A program made the position numbers and the translations under genes. A stretch of DNA of 64,000 nt. Origin: Lactiplantibacillus mudanjiangensis. GTDB taxonomy: Bacteria; Bacillota; Bacilli; Lactobacillales; Lactobacillaceae. The notes beneath the pieces are model-generated. The model was not told where the DNA came from, did not search any database, and worked only from the letters and a program-made list of their open reading frames with translations. Below, piece by piece: positions 26,564 to 36,011 of this stretch. Each line of letters opens with the position of its first letter. Positions within the stretch are counted from its first letter, which is position 1. The stretch spans positions 310,001-374,000 of the forward strand of contig NZ_BJDY01000007.1 of the NCBI RefSeq assembly GCF_005405385.1, written 5' to 3'.

Positions 26564-26686
26564 GAGTGTGACAAAAGGCGGTTAATTGGCGAGCATTAAC
26601 GGTGCTAGTTAGATTATCCCCGGTTTTGGGATGGTCTAACTAGCATGGTTAAGCGGAACCAATTGCCTTTTGTCACACGTTTCGGC
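26564..26686. repeat. element B, copy 2
   Basis: Outer arms GTGTGACAAAAGGC (26566-26579) and GCCTTTTGTCACAC (26665-26678) are exact complements; an inner stem GTGCTAGTTAGA pairs with TCTAACTAGCAT. The inner sequence differs fully from copies 1 and 3, yet pairing is kept. Confidence 0.75.
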
Positions 26687-26710
26687 AAGAAAAACAAATA
26701 TGATCTAACA

Positions 26711-26743
26711 AAAAAGCCGCCAACTAGGTTGACGACTTCTGAC
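26711..26743 (-). terminator. guaB terminator
   Basis: Minus-strand GTCGTCAAC-CTAG-TTGGCGGC followed by T6, about 20 nt after the guaB stop codon. Confidence 0.8.
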
Positions 26744-26764
26744 AATTAATTTTATAAAACGCCT

Positions 26765-27922
<1,158 letters not shown>

Positions 27923-27953
27923 TTAGCTCCTTGTGGTTTTATTTTTATCTGTA

Positions 27954-27982
27954 AAGGTAACAAAATATCAGCCTAAATGCAA
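27954..27982 (-). promoter_or_regulatory. guaB promoter
   Basis: Minus strand TTGCAT (27982-27977), 17-nt spacer, TACCTT (27959-27954), about 40 nt before the ATG. Confidence 0.45.
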
Positions 27983-28016
27983 GGCCTGTCACCGATTATC
28001 AGTAACTTTTCATTTT

Positions 28017-28522
28017 GTTAAAGGATCATTATGGTGATAGAAACTATACCAGTACTGATAGTTATGCCAAATTAGCCACCTACGCCAGCCAGTGATTCTG
28101 CCAGCTGTGGGACCGGTTCCAGCCCAAAGTGCGGTCTTCCACCTCGCTTTTGGGCCTAGCCAAAACCGCTAGTCTCAAAAGTCGTCCACATCGTAAGTCC
28201 GGGAAACCCATCCGGTCTAACGATGTTTTCACGACCGGCGCCATCACTGGCTGACTCCGGCTATATCGCGGACACTAATCTAGTAATCACTAATATAACC
28301 GAGAGTGAGCTCACATTGAGCCCAGCCGTGGGAGCTCTTAGCGATTTATCGCTTAGAGCTCGGCGCTTTTGAAACACGGGGTTGGCGGTTCAAAACGACG
28401 GTTCAGATCGCTTTTTGGCTGAACCGGTCCGCCCACAGCGTTCCGGTTCAAGGTGGGCGAACGGCAGTGGCAAGCATGACCATATCAGCAATTATTGCTA
28501 AAAATAGATTTCAGCCTTTAAG
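28017..28522. repeat. element A, copy 2 (two units)
   Basis: Full two-unit copy. Left unit arms are CAGCCAGTGAT and ATCACTGGCTG. The right unit central hairpin has GAGCTCT pairing with AGAGCTC. The ends are diverged: GTTAAAGGAT on the left, and a degenerate ATTTCAGCCTTTAAG on the right. Confidence 0.85.
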
Positions 28523-28546
28523 TTTTAACCGACACCTAAGTAGCAA

Positions 28547-28576
28547 AAAATCTGAGTCAACTTGCACTCAGATTTT
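28547..28576 (-). terminator. terminator of the rsmG-DUF1129 gene run
   Basis: AAAATCTGAGT and ACTCAGATTTT arms; T6 follows on the minus strand, just after the DUF1129 stop codon. Confidence 0.8.
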
Positions 28577-28589
28577 AGTCGTCTTGTTT

Positions 28590-29315
28590 TTAGAATAAAC
28601 TCGTCGTAATCTTGAAGCGACGTTTTAACCATAGACGCGCCACAAAGACGATTGCCGCAATGATTAAGTACCAGATTGCTGATAAGGCCGGGTTAATCGT
28701 TGTTGGTAAGGCCGCTGCTAACGTAAAGATCATCATCCAGGCTACAATAGCTAAGACTGACCATAAGATCTTACGCCAAGTTGGCACTTGTTTCTTTTTA
28801 TCCTTGGATGCTGGTTGTAAGAAGTCAAATAACTTAGCGACCCCGAGACCACCGACTGCTGAAGTGATAAGAATGGCAGTGATCCCTTGAGCCCCAGCTT
28901 GTTCAGATGAGGTCTTGCCAAAGAAGCCAATTGCCCCGTACATCAAGCAGAAAATCATAAACAACATCAAGCCATTATCTAAGGCCGTAATCCAATAGTT
29001 AGCCCGAGCTTGTTCAGCAGGTGCTTTCTTTGGGCCTTCGATAATTTCTTGGGTTCGTTCTTGAACCGTCCCATATAATTGACGAGCGGTCGTTCCCTTA
29101 TGCTGTTCGGTTAACAAAGTTGTGGTCATTTCATCTAGCGCCGCTTTTTTCTTGTCACCAGCGAGACTAGTCGCGTTTAAAGCTTTCCGCATTTGACGCA
29201 TATATTCCGCGTTACGTTTCGTTAATTCGCTATCTTCGCGCACCGGTTGTTCCGCTGCTTGAATTTGTTTGGCGCCAGCTTGGGCGTTCCGTGGTTCTTT
29301 AGGTGCTTCACTCAC
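28590..29315 (-). CDS. DUF1129 family membrane protein
   Basis: The 241-residue product has a hydrophilic helical N-terminal half (NAEYMRQMRKALNATSLAGD, KKKAALDEM) and a C-terminal half with four helices (ALDNGLMLFMIFCLMYGAIG; GITAILITSAVGGLGVAKLF; WRKILWSVLAIVAWMMIFTL; WYLIIAAIVFVARLWL). This is the DUF1129 pattern common in lactobacilli and streptococci. GTG at 29315 is preferred, with AAGGAGG 8 nt upstream; the earlier GTG at 29339 touches the ychF stop codon and overlaps the ribosome site. Function unknown. Its conserved place behind ychF suggests a housekeeping role. Confidence 0.8.
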   Translation of the reverse strand: MSEAPKEPRNAQAGAKQIQAAEQPVREDSELTKRNAEYMRQMRKALNATSLAGDKKKAALDEMTTTLLTEQHKGTTARQLYGTVQERTQEIIEGPKKAPAEQARANYWITALDNGLMLFMIFCLMYGAIGFFGKTSSEQAGAQGITAILITSAVGGLGVAKLFDFLQPASKDKKKQVPTWRKILWSVLAIVAWMMIFTLAAALPTTINPALSAIWYLIIAAIVFVARLWLKRRFKITTSLF

Positions 29316-29339
29316 GAGCAAGTCCTCCTTTTCGTTCAC

Positions 29340-30440
29340 TTAGACGTTGAATCGGAATTCAACGATGTCGCCATCTTGCATGACGTAATCTTTACCTTCA
29401 AGCCGTAGTTTCCCATTTTCCTTAACCTTGGCTTCACTACCGGCTTCATCTAAAGCATCGAATGACATGATTTCAGCCCGAATGAACCCACGTTCAAAGT
29501 CTGAATGAATAATACCGGCTGCTTGAGGGGCCTTAGTTCCGCGTTTAAACGTCCAAGCCCGAGTTTCCTTACCACCAGCCGTGAAGAACGTTTCCAAGCC
29601 TAAAAGCTTGTAAGAAGCCCGAATAAGCTTATTCAAACCAGGTTCTTCCACGCCTTCAGCAGCTAAGAAATCAGCCTTATCGTCATCGTCCAATTCAGCG
29701 ATTTCTTCTTCGGCTTCAGCGGCCACACCAATGGCTTGCGCGCCTTCGTTTTTAGCGTAGTCTTCAACAATCTTGTAATATTTCGAGCTTTCAGGATCAG
29801 CCATATCATCTTCGGCAATATTCGCCACATACAAGACTGGCTTAGCGGTTAATAAGAATAAACCGCGCACAATCGCTTGGTCTTCTTCGTTAAATGTCAA
29901 TGACCGCACTGGTTTGCCAGCTTCCAAAGCTGGTTTGATGGTTTCCAAAACAGCCAATTCAGCTTTAGCTTCCTTGTCGCTCCCTTTAGCTGCACGTTGG
30001 ACCTTTGCCAAACGCTTGTCGACAGCTTCAAGATCAGCCAAGCTTAGTTCCAAGTTAATGGTTTCGATATCGTCTTGTGGATCAACCTTACCAGTAACAT
30101 GGGTAATATTGTCATCATCAAATGCCCTGACCACGTGCACAATCGCATCGACTTGTCGAATATTTTCCAAGAACTTGTTCCCGAGACCTTCACCCTTGCT
30201 GGCCCCTTTAACGATCCCGGCAATATCGGTAAATTCGAAGGTGGTTGGCACCACTTTTTTAGCTGGAATGAGTTCTTGAATCCGGTCTAACCGGCTATCT
30301 GGAACTTCAACCATCCCAACGTTTGGGTCAATCGTGGCGAATGGATAGTTCGCCATTTCAGCGCCCGCCTTCGTAATTGCGTTAAATAGTGTTGATTTAC
30401 CAACGTTTGGTAACCCAACGATCCCTGCTGTAAGTGCCAT
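29340..30440 (-). CDS. ychF: YchF/OLA1 family ATPase
   Basis: Ribosome-associated Obg-related P-loop NTPase of 366 residues. The P-loop is GLPNVGKSTLFNA, switch II is DIAGIVKGASKGEGLGN, and the usual NKxD reads NIAED, the feature that makes YchF prefer ATP over GTP. A coiled-coil insertion lies at about 130-200 and a TGS domain at the C-terminus (TFKRGTKAPQAAGIIHSDFE). It is co-oriented with parB and the DUF951 gene upstream; spacing to DUF951 is 22 nt. Confidence 0.95.
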   Translation of the reverse strand: MALTAGIVGLPNVGKSTLFNAITKAGAEMANYPFATIDPNVGMVEVPDSRLDRIQELIPAKKVVPTTFEFTDIAGIVKGASKGEGLGNKFLENIRQVDAIVHVVRAFDDDNITHVTGKVDPQDDIETINLELSLADLEAVDKRLAKVQRAAKGSDKEAKAELAVLETIKPALEAGKPVRSLTFNEEDQAIVRGLFLLTAKPVLYVANIAEDDMADPESSKYYKIVEDYAKNEGAQAIGVAAEAEEEIAELDDDDKADFLAAEGVEEPGLNKLIRASYKLLGLETFFTAGGKETRAWTFKRGTKAPQAAGIIHSDFERGFIRAEIMSFDALDEAGSEAKVKENGKLRLEGKDYVMQDGDIVEFRFNV

Positions 30441-30462
30441 CAGTTATTCACTCTTCCTTTAT

Positions 30463-30657
30463 TTAATCTGCATCTTTTTTAACGAGCATTTTTTTAAGCT
30501 TTTTATCAAACTCGCGGCGCGGCATCATGACCACGTGACCGCAACCGGTACATTTAATCTTAATGTCTGCACCCATCCGGGTAATTTCCCAGCGATTAAC
30601 GCCACACGGATGCGCTTTCTTCATTTCGACAATATCACCTAAATCATACATGCGCAA
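30463..30657 (-). CDS. DUF951 family protein
   Basis: Conserved small protein of 64 residues with zinc-ribbon-like character: MYDLGDIVEMKKAHPCGVNR, then IKCTGCGHVVMMPRREF, the CxxC being the visible metal-binding pair. The family almost always sits near ychF and parB in Firmicutes, as here. Nucleic-acid binding is likely but unproven. Confidence 0.88.
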   Translation of the reverse strand: MRMYDLGDIVEMKKAHPCGVNRWEITRMGADIKIKCTGCGHVVMMPRREFDKKLKKMLVKKDAD

Positions 30658-30671
30658 CGCTCCTTGTTAAA

Positions 30672-31559
30672 TTAATTTAAATCAACGTGCAAAATCTCCA
30701 AGATCCGGGTTAAATCTTCGTTCGATAAATAAGGAATTTCAATCTTCCCTTGGTCTTTCTGATTAGCTTTAGCTTGAATAGAGACTGCTGTGCCAAAGCG
30801 TTCTTGCAACTGTTCTTCACTCGCCCGAATATATGGTGACTTTTTAACGGTTACCTTTTTAGCGGGTTTTTGAGCATCACCATTATAGCGGGCCACGATT
30901 TGTTCCAATTGGCGAACCGTTAAGTTATCCTTAACCGCCTTTTTGGCCAATGGTGCTAACTTAGTCTTATCTTTTAAAGATAATAATGTCCGCGCTTGTC
31001 CCATTGACAATTGCCCTTTTTGAATCAGTTGTTTAACAGCTGCTGGTAAGCCTAATAAGCGCAAGTAGTTCGCAATATAAGGCCGACTCTTGCCTAAACG
31101 TTTCGAAACTTCAGCTTGCGTTAACTTTAATTTTTTCATTAAGGAATCGTAAGCTTCGGCTTCTTCCAATGGTGTCAAATCTTCGCGTTGCAAGTTTTCC
31201 AACACGGCGACTTCCATCATTTCAGCTTCGGTGACTTCCCGAACGATCGCTGGAATCGTCGTTTGCTTGGCTAATTTAGAGGCCCGGAATCGGCGTTCAC
31301 CAGCAATAATTTCATACTTCTTAATTTCAGCATCTGGTTGCCGCACAATAATTGGTTGGAAAACACCCGATTTTTCAATCGAACTGGCTAATTCCTTCAA
31401 TGCGGTTTGGTCAAACTTTTGTCGTGGTTGGTACGGATTAGCCCGAATATCGGTTAACGCTAGGTCGACAACTGCCGCTTCACTAACGGGTTCATCCACA
31501 TCAGCAAACAAGGCATCAATACCCCGACCTAATGCTTTATTTTGATCTTTACTTGCCAT
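30672..31559 (-). CDS. parB: chromosome partitioning protein ParB (Spo0J)
   Basis: Centromere-binding CTPase of 295 residues. The ParB/Srx N-terminal domain has the IAGERRFRASKLA motif; a helix-turn-helix is at about 140-165 (LTQAEVSKRLGKSRPYIANY), and a C-terminal dimerisation domain follows. It loads on parS sites and works with the ParA ATPase encoded just upstream; its first codons overlap the soj stop by 11 nt. Such overlap points to coupled translation. Confidence 0.95.
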   Translation of the reverse strand: MASKDQNKALGRGIDALFADVDEPVSEAAVVDLALTDIRANPYQPRQKFDQTALKELASSIEKSGVFQPIIVRQPDAEIKKYEIIAGERRFRASKLAKQTTIPAIVREVTEAEMMEVAVLENLQREDLTPLEEAEAYDSLMKKLKLTQAEVSKRLGKSRPYIANYLRLLGLPAAVKQLIQKGQLSMGQARTLLSLKDKTKLAPLAKKAVKDNLTVRQLEQIVARYNGDAQKPAKKVTVKKSPYIRASEEQLQERFGTAVSIQAKANQKDQGKIEIPYLSNEDLTRILEILHVDLN

Positions 31560-32316
31560 GGGCAGCTAACACTTCCTTTGCTAATGCTGAGTAAACTTGT
31601 GCACCTTTAGACTTGCGATCGTAATCGATAATTGACAAGCCATGACTTGGTGCTTCCGACAAGCGAACGTTCCGTGGGATAATCGTTTGATAAACGGCAT
31701 CCTTGAAGAACTTCCGCACTTCTTCATTCACTTGTTGGCCAAGATTTGTTCGGGCGTCATACATCGTGAGCAAGACGCCTTCAATCTTCAGGTTACGGTT
31801 AAAGTGTTTTTGAACCAACTTCACCGTATTAAGTAATTGGCTTAAGCCTTCCAAGGCATAATATTCACTTTGAACTGGGATCAAAATCGAGTCACAAGCT
31901 GTAAACGCATTAATTGTGAGTAATCCTAACGATGGTGGACAATCGATTAAGACAAAGTCGTAATCATCACGAACTTCATTAATCGCGTCACGTAACCGCG
32001 TTTCGCGCGCCATCATTGGCGTTAATTCGATTTCGGCCCCTGACAATTGAATGGTCGCAGGCACGATATCTAACCCGTCATGACTGGTCTTTAAGATCGT
32101 CTCTTTCATGGGGGTGTCGTTAATTAAGACATCGTAAATTTCATGTTCAATGGCCGACTTTTGAATACCCAAGCCACTCGTAGCGTTACCTTGGGCATCG
32201 GTATCAATCAATAATACTTTTTGGCCTTGTTCGACCAAGCCAGCTCCTAAATTGATGCTAGTCGTCGTTTTACCGACGCCACCTTTTTGGTTGGCGAGTG
32301 CAATCACGGTTCCCAT
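31549..32316 (-). CDS. soj: ParA-type ATPase Soj
   Basis: 255-residue deviant-Walker ATPase that cooperates with ParB in chromosome segregation and control of replication initiation. The motif KGGVGKTTTSINLGAGL has the signature lysine, Walker A' and switch regions LLIDTDAQGNATSG and LIDCPPSLGLLTINA are intact. No N-terminal HTH, as in chromosomal Soj. It lies 2 nt after the noc stop codon. Confidence 0.95.
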   Translation of the reverse strand: MGTVIALANQKGGVGKTTTSINLGAGLVEQGQKVLLIDTDAQGNATSGLGIQKSAIEHEIYDVLINDTPMKETILKTSHDGLDIVPATIQLSGAEIELTPMMARETRLRDAINEVRDDYDFVLIDCPPSLGLLTINAFTACDSILIPVQSEYYALEGLSQLLNTVKLVQKHFNRNLKIEGVLLTMYDARTNLGQQVNEEVRKFFKDAVYQTIIPRNVRLSEAPSHGLSIIDYDRKSKGAQVYSALAKEVLAAHGK

Positions 32317-32318
32317 AA

Positions 32319-33161
32319 TTATTTACCACCCCTTGGTTTATTTTTCGGGATTTCAATCGTAATCCGATAGCCATCGCCAGTGTCTTCTTCTTGCGTTTTC
32401 ACTGACAAACCCGTATCAGTCACCATCTTAATTGACTGTTTAATCGTATTGACCGCAATCCGCGTGTCTCCCGTTAAGCCGCGAGGTCGCTTCTTTTTCG
32501 GTTTGGGTGGGGTGACTAGTTTTTGCACTAATTGCTCCGTCTCTTTTACCGTCAAAGCTTGGTCAATGATTTTCGTTAATACCGCTTGTTGTTGCTCGGC
32601 CGTTAACGTCAGTAACGCCCGACCATGTCGTTCGCTAATCTGTCGTTGTAATAAAGCCTGTTGAACTGGCTTTGCCAATTTTAACAAACGTAACTTATTC
32701 GCCACAAACGATTGACTCTTGCCTAATTCACTAGCTAATGCGGCTTGCGTCAACTGATTAAGTTGCATCAAGTCTTGATAAGCCGTGGCTTCTTCAATCA
32801 CGGTTAAATCTTGTCGTTGTAAATTTTCAATCAGTGCCATTGAAGCTGTTTCGCTATCGTCCATTTTCTGGATAATCGCCGGAGCATCCGCCCAATGTAA
32901 GGACGTGATGGCCCGAAAACGTCGTTCGCCAGCAATGATTTCATATTTTTTTGGTTCATATTCACGTAACACGATTGGCTGTAACAATCCGTGTTCAGCA
33001 ATGGTCGCTGCGAGTTCCGCAATACCAGTCTCATCAAAAATTTGTCGTGGTTGAAACCGGTTTGGAATAATGGCCGTCACCGGAACCCGCACAATTTGTT
33101 GCTGGTTTTGGGTTGCGGCCGTATCCTTATCACGCTTCGAGCCAAATAAGGAGAATGCCAT
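32319..33161 (-). CDS. noc: nucleoid occlusion protein Noc
   Basis: ParB paralogue of 280 residues that blocks cell division over the nucleoid. It keeps the GERRFRAITSL motif and an HTH (LTQAALASELGKSQSFVANK). The N-terminus MAFSLFGSKRDKD is a short amphipathic segment like the membrane-targeting helix of Noc, and distinguishes it from ParB. It sits between rsmG and soj, the conserved place of noc. A GGGAGG ribosome site precedes the ATG. Confidence 0.9.
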   Translation of the reverse strand: MAFSLFGSKRDKDTAATQNQQQIVRVPVTAIIPNRFQPRQIFDETGIAELAATIAEHGLLQPIVLREYEPKKYEIIAGERRFRAITSLHWADAPAIIQKMDDSETASMALIENLQRQDLTVIEEATAYQDLMQLNQLTQAALASELGKSQSFVANKLRLLKLAKPVQQALLQRQISERHGRALLTLTAEQQQAVLTKIIDQALTVKETEQLVQKLVTPPKPKKKRPRGLTGDTRIAVNTIKQSIKMVTDTGLSVKTQEEDTGDGYRITIEIPKNKPRGGK

Positions 33162-33179
33162 TTGAATTACCTCCCAACA

Positions 33180-33914
33180 TTATGCTTGCGCCGTTAATGG
33201 CTGCTTCGCTGGTGTACCTGGTTTACGGGGATACCGTTTAGGTGTCGGCCGCTTTTTATCAATGACCACAATATGTCGTGGATCACCAGTTTGCGGTAGC
33301 GTGAAGGCTTGATCGTCGGCCAGCTGTCCGCCTAATTCTTTAATCGCATAACTACCTTCTGCGGTTTCAGTTCGGGTATTGGCCGCTTTTAACGCCACCA
33401 TTTGACCACCGATTTTAACCAATGGCAAGCAGAGTTCACTCAACACAGATAACCGAGCAACTGCCCTTGCAGTGACTAAGTCATAACTTTCACGATGCAC
33501 TGACTTTTTGCCGGCAAACGTTTCAGCGCGATCATGAAAAGTCTGTACGCCAGTTAACCCTAACGCCGTCACTAATTCATTTAGAAAGTTGATCCGCTTG
33601 TTCAACGAATCAACGATCGTCACTTGTAGTTGTGGGAAACAGATTTTCATCGGTAATGATGGAAAGCCTGCACCCGCACCAACATCACACAATGTTAACG
33701 GCTGATCTCGTAACGCCGCCACATAAAAAGCCGGGGTAATCGAATCATAGAAATGCTTCAAATACACCTCGGACTGTTCGGTAATCGTGGTTAAGTTAAA
33801 TTGTTCGTTGGTCGCAACCAACCGTTCATAATAAGTCGCAAATTGTGCCATTTGGTGATCATCTAACATAATCCCCTTAGCGGCTAATGCTTGTTTAAAT
33901 TCTTCTGGATTCAT
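33180..33914 (-). CDS. rsmG: 16S rRNA (guanine-N7) methyltransferase RsmG
   Basis: 244-residue SAM-dependent methyltransferase that modifies G527 of 16S rRNA (E. coli numbering). The start [14 protein letters not shown] is preferred, with AAGGAG 8 nt upstream; a longer frame reaches 33977 without ribosome site. SAM motif is [16 protein letters not shown], and the conserved EQFNLTTI and [15 protein letters not shown] segments follow. It heads the noc-soj-parB run. In many Firmicutes mnmE and mnmG lie directly upstream; here they do not. Confidence 0.94.
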   Translation of the reverse strand: MNPEEFKQALAAKGIMLDDHQMAQFATYYERLVATNEQFNLTTITEQSEVYLKHFYDSITPAFYVAALRDQPLTLCDVGAGAGFPSLPMKICFPQLQVTIVDSLNKRINFLNELVTALGLTGVQTFHDRAETFAGKKSVHRESYDLVTARAVARLSVLSELCLPLVKIGGQMVALKAANTRTETAEGSYAIKELGGQLADDQAFTLPQTGDPRHIVVIDKKRPTPKRYPRKPGTPAKQPLTAQA

Positions 33915-33949
33915 GTAAAACTCCTTAAACGTAAAGGTGTAACCCCTGA

Positions 33950-33990
33950 CAGTTGTGAAACAAACGCAATGTTTCACGTCACCTCATAAC
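33950..33990 (-). promoter_or_regulatory. degenerate parS-like half site upstream of rsmG
   Basis: TGTTTCACGT at 33970-33979 equals the left ten bases of the parS consensus TGTTTCACGTGAAACA; the right half is degenerate (CACCTC). A further GTGAAACAAAC lies at 33954-33964. It may be a weak ParB or Noc site or chance. The rest of 33991-34130 shows no gene. Confidence 0.3.
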
Positions 33991-34136
33991 TTTAACTTAA
34001 AACCAAGGTAAAATCAATGTTGCGAACCGCATTATTGATGTCGACTAACCCTTGTGAAATATGGATTTCCGTGAACTAACCGCCAGCCCTAGGGTAACCG
34101 CTTCATCGTGATTAAATTTACAGCTCATTGCACATA

Positions 34137-34169
34137 AAAAAGGTTGGGACTAATTTCCCAACCTTTTAA
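34137..34169 (-). terminator. terminator of nucleoside transporter gene
   Basis: AAAAGGTTGGGA-AATTAG-TCCCAACCTTTTTT on the minus strand, directly after the transporter stop codon. Confidence 0.85.
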
Positions 34170-34187
34170 TCAACTCAATTTAAATTT

Positions 34188-35471
34188 TTACCAAACGAAT
34201 AAGCCAACAACCCCAGCTGATAAGAGGGAAACTAAGATCCCTGATAATAACATGTAGCCGACGTTTCGTGAGATTAAATCGTTCTTGTCGCGATCAACAA
34301 TACCCTTGAACGCCCCAATAATCATCCCAACTGTTGAGAAGTTTGCAAAGGACGTTAAGAAGACCGTTAAAACGGCGCGGAAATGGGGTTCAAACGTGCT
34401 AACTTTGCCCGTCACTTCACCCATAACAACGAATTCGTTGGTCACCAACTTGGTCCCCATGTATGAGGCCATTTGGAAAGCATCGTGAGCGTTGAACCCA
34501 AGCAACCAAGCAAATGGGAACATGACGATCCCAAAGATGTTTTCCAATGATAAATTACTGTTGATTAACCCTAATAATTTATCAATTAATTTTGCTAATG
34601 CCACGAAGGCGATAACATTGGCCGCAATGATTAAGATCAAACGACCGGCACCCAAGATTGAGTCACCTAAGAAGGAGAAGAATGGTTCGCGCGCTGGCTT
34701 AGCCGCTTTAACTTGTTCATCAGCTAAAGCTTCTGAGCCACTGGTTTCAGTCGTTTCCGTGGTTTCTTCAACCGCGTTGCTACCGCCAACCTTGGCAACC
34801 GTATCTTCTTCTGGTGTAACATCCACGGGGTTTAAGATGGCTGCAATGATTGCCGCATTTAAGACATTCATCGGTACCGCCGTCAAAATAAATTGACCCG
34901 GCATCATCTTAATATAAGCCCCTAAAATTGAAGCCGTCACACAACTCATTGACATCATCGCAATCGTCAAGTTCCGTTGAGCCTTCATTTGCTTCAATTG
35001 TAATTGCGAAACGGCAAGCGCTTCGGTGTTACCTAAGAACATCATTTCAACAACGAAGAATGATTCAAACTTCGGTTGACCGGTAATGTAAGCTAAGCCC
35101 CGGCCGACCCATTTAATGATCCATGGCAAAACGCCAATGTACGTTAAAATATCAAATAATGGCACAATCAACAAGATTGGTAATAATGAACTCGTAACAA
35201 AGTCCATTTGTTTAACATTAACCCAACTAGCTAATGCAAACGAAATCCCATCATACGATACGTTCACGAGCCAAGTAAATCCATCAGCCGCAGCTTTAAC
35301 TGCATCGACCCCGACTTGTGAACCGGTTAGGAACCATGCCAAAACGAGTTCTAAAACCAACATGATACCAACTGAACGCCAATGAATGGCGTGCTTTTGC
35401 TTGGAGAATAAGTAGGCGATGGCGATAAAGACCACAATCCCAATAATATTAACTACCAAGTTAAAGACCAT
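34188..35471 (-). CDS. nupC: concentrative nucleoside transporter (CNT family)
   Basis: Nucleoside:cation symporter of 427 residues. Family landmarks are PLFDILTYIGVLPWIIKWVG, MMFLGNTEALAVSQLQLKQM, SCVTASILGAYIKM, and FANFSTVGMIIGAF near the C-terminus. An unusual hydrophilic insert rich in Glu and Thr (residues about 220-260, EETTETTETSGSEALADEQ) separates the two core halves. It stands alone between rsmG and a terminator-rich intergenic stretch. Substrate range (pyrimidine or purine nucleosides) is not readable. Confidence 0.87.
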   Translation of the reverse strand: MVFNLVVNIIGIVVFIAIAYLFSKQKHAIHWRSVGIMLVLELVLAWFLTGSQVGVDAVKAAADGFTWLVNVSYDGISFALASWVNVKQMDFVTSSLLPILLIVPLFDILTYIGVLPWIIKWVGRGLAYITGQPKFESFFVVEMMFLGNTEALAVSQLQLKQMKAQRNLTIAMMSMSCVTASILGAYIKMMPGQFILTAVPMNVLNAAIIAAILNPVDVTPEEDTVAKVGGSNAVEETTETTETSGSEALADEQVKAAKPAREPFFSFLGDSILGAGRLILIIAANVIAFVALAKLIDKLLGLINSNLSLENIFGIVMFPFAWLLGFNAHDAFQMASYMGTKLVTNEFVVMGEVTGKVSTFEPHFRAVLTVFLTSFANFSTVGMIIGAFKGIVDRDKNDLISRNVGYMLLSGILVSLLSAGVVGLFVW

Positions 35472-35639
35472 GTGAATAATCCCTCTTCCCTATGAATGTT
35501 AGTGACCCAATAAAATAAAATATTAAGAAAAAACTACCTTTATTAAGATACCATAAATGTTTAGGTGGTGGGAGGGCTTCACACTAAATAACGAAATTAA
35601 TTTTGCTGACGTTAAACCGCATCAGATCAGCAAACAAAA

Positions 35640-35672
35640 GGGCCGGTTAACTCGTTAAAGTTAACCGGTCCA
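35640..35672. terminator. hairpin upstream of nucleoside transporter
   Basis: GGGCCGGTTAAC and GTTAACCGGTCC arms. On the minus strand the hairpin is followed by TTTTGTTT. No minus-strand gene clearly needs it; it could end an unannotated small RNA. The rest of 35472-35760 shows no gene. Confidence 0.45.
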
Positions 35673-35760
35673 ATTAAGCAAGTGGCTGTCAAAAATCAGC
35701 CGATTGCCCCTGCCAAGGATCCTCATCATACCACGTTTTATTTACCACCGAACCAATTAA

Positions 35761-35925
35761 TTGACCTCACCTGCAAATGCGCGTAAGCTACAGACAATTA
35801 ATGAAAGGGGGTGATGCTTTTTGAGTACCGAATATATGCTTAAAGCATCAGTCTCTGCTCATTTTGGAGCACTCGACTGATTGCCTTTAAGGAGACCTGA
35901 TCAATTCTTCTGATCAGGTCTTTTT
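35761..35925 (+). other. candidate type I toxin remnant with terminator
   Basis: A possible promoter (TTGACC at 35761, 17 nt, weak TAAGCT), an AAAGGGGGTGATGCTTT ribosome site, then a TTG-initiated 19-codon frame at 35821-35880 (MSTEYMLKASVSAHFGALD), and a strong terminator ACCTGATC-AATTCTTCT-GATCAGGT with T5 at 35899-35928. The ribosome site and MST start resemble annotated holin-like type I toxins of Firmicutes, which continue as a membrane helix with an FGAL-type segment. Here that helix is broken by an early stop. So either a dead toxin gene or an RNA with another role. Confidence 0.35.
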
Positions 35926-35949
35926 GTTTGTCATCATCTATTAGACAAG

Positions 35950-35978
35950 TTGCAAGTTCCCCACAATTAAGCTAAATT
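35950..35978 (+). promoter_or_regulatory. promoter of the DUF915 gene
   Basis: TTGCAA (35950-35955), 17-nt spacer, TAAATT (35973-35978), 33 nt before the ATG. Confidence 0.45.
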
Positions 35979-36011
35979 TAGGGTATCTGATAAAAACGGA
36001 GGCACAACGGG

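Noticed and set aside
34050-34080. GATTTCCGTGAAC as a Noc-binding site
   Set aside because: Too short and asymmetric compared with ATTTCCCGGGAAAT; likely chance.
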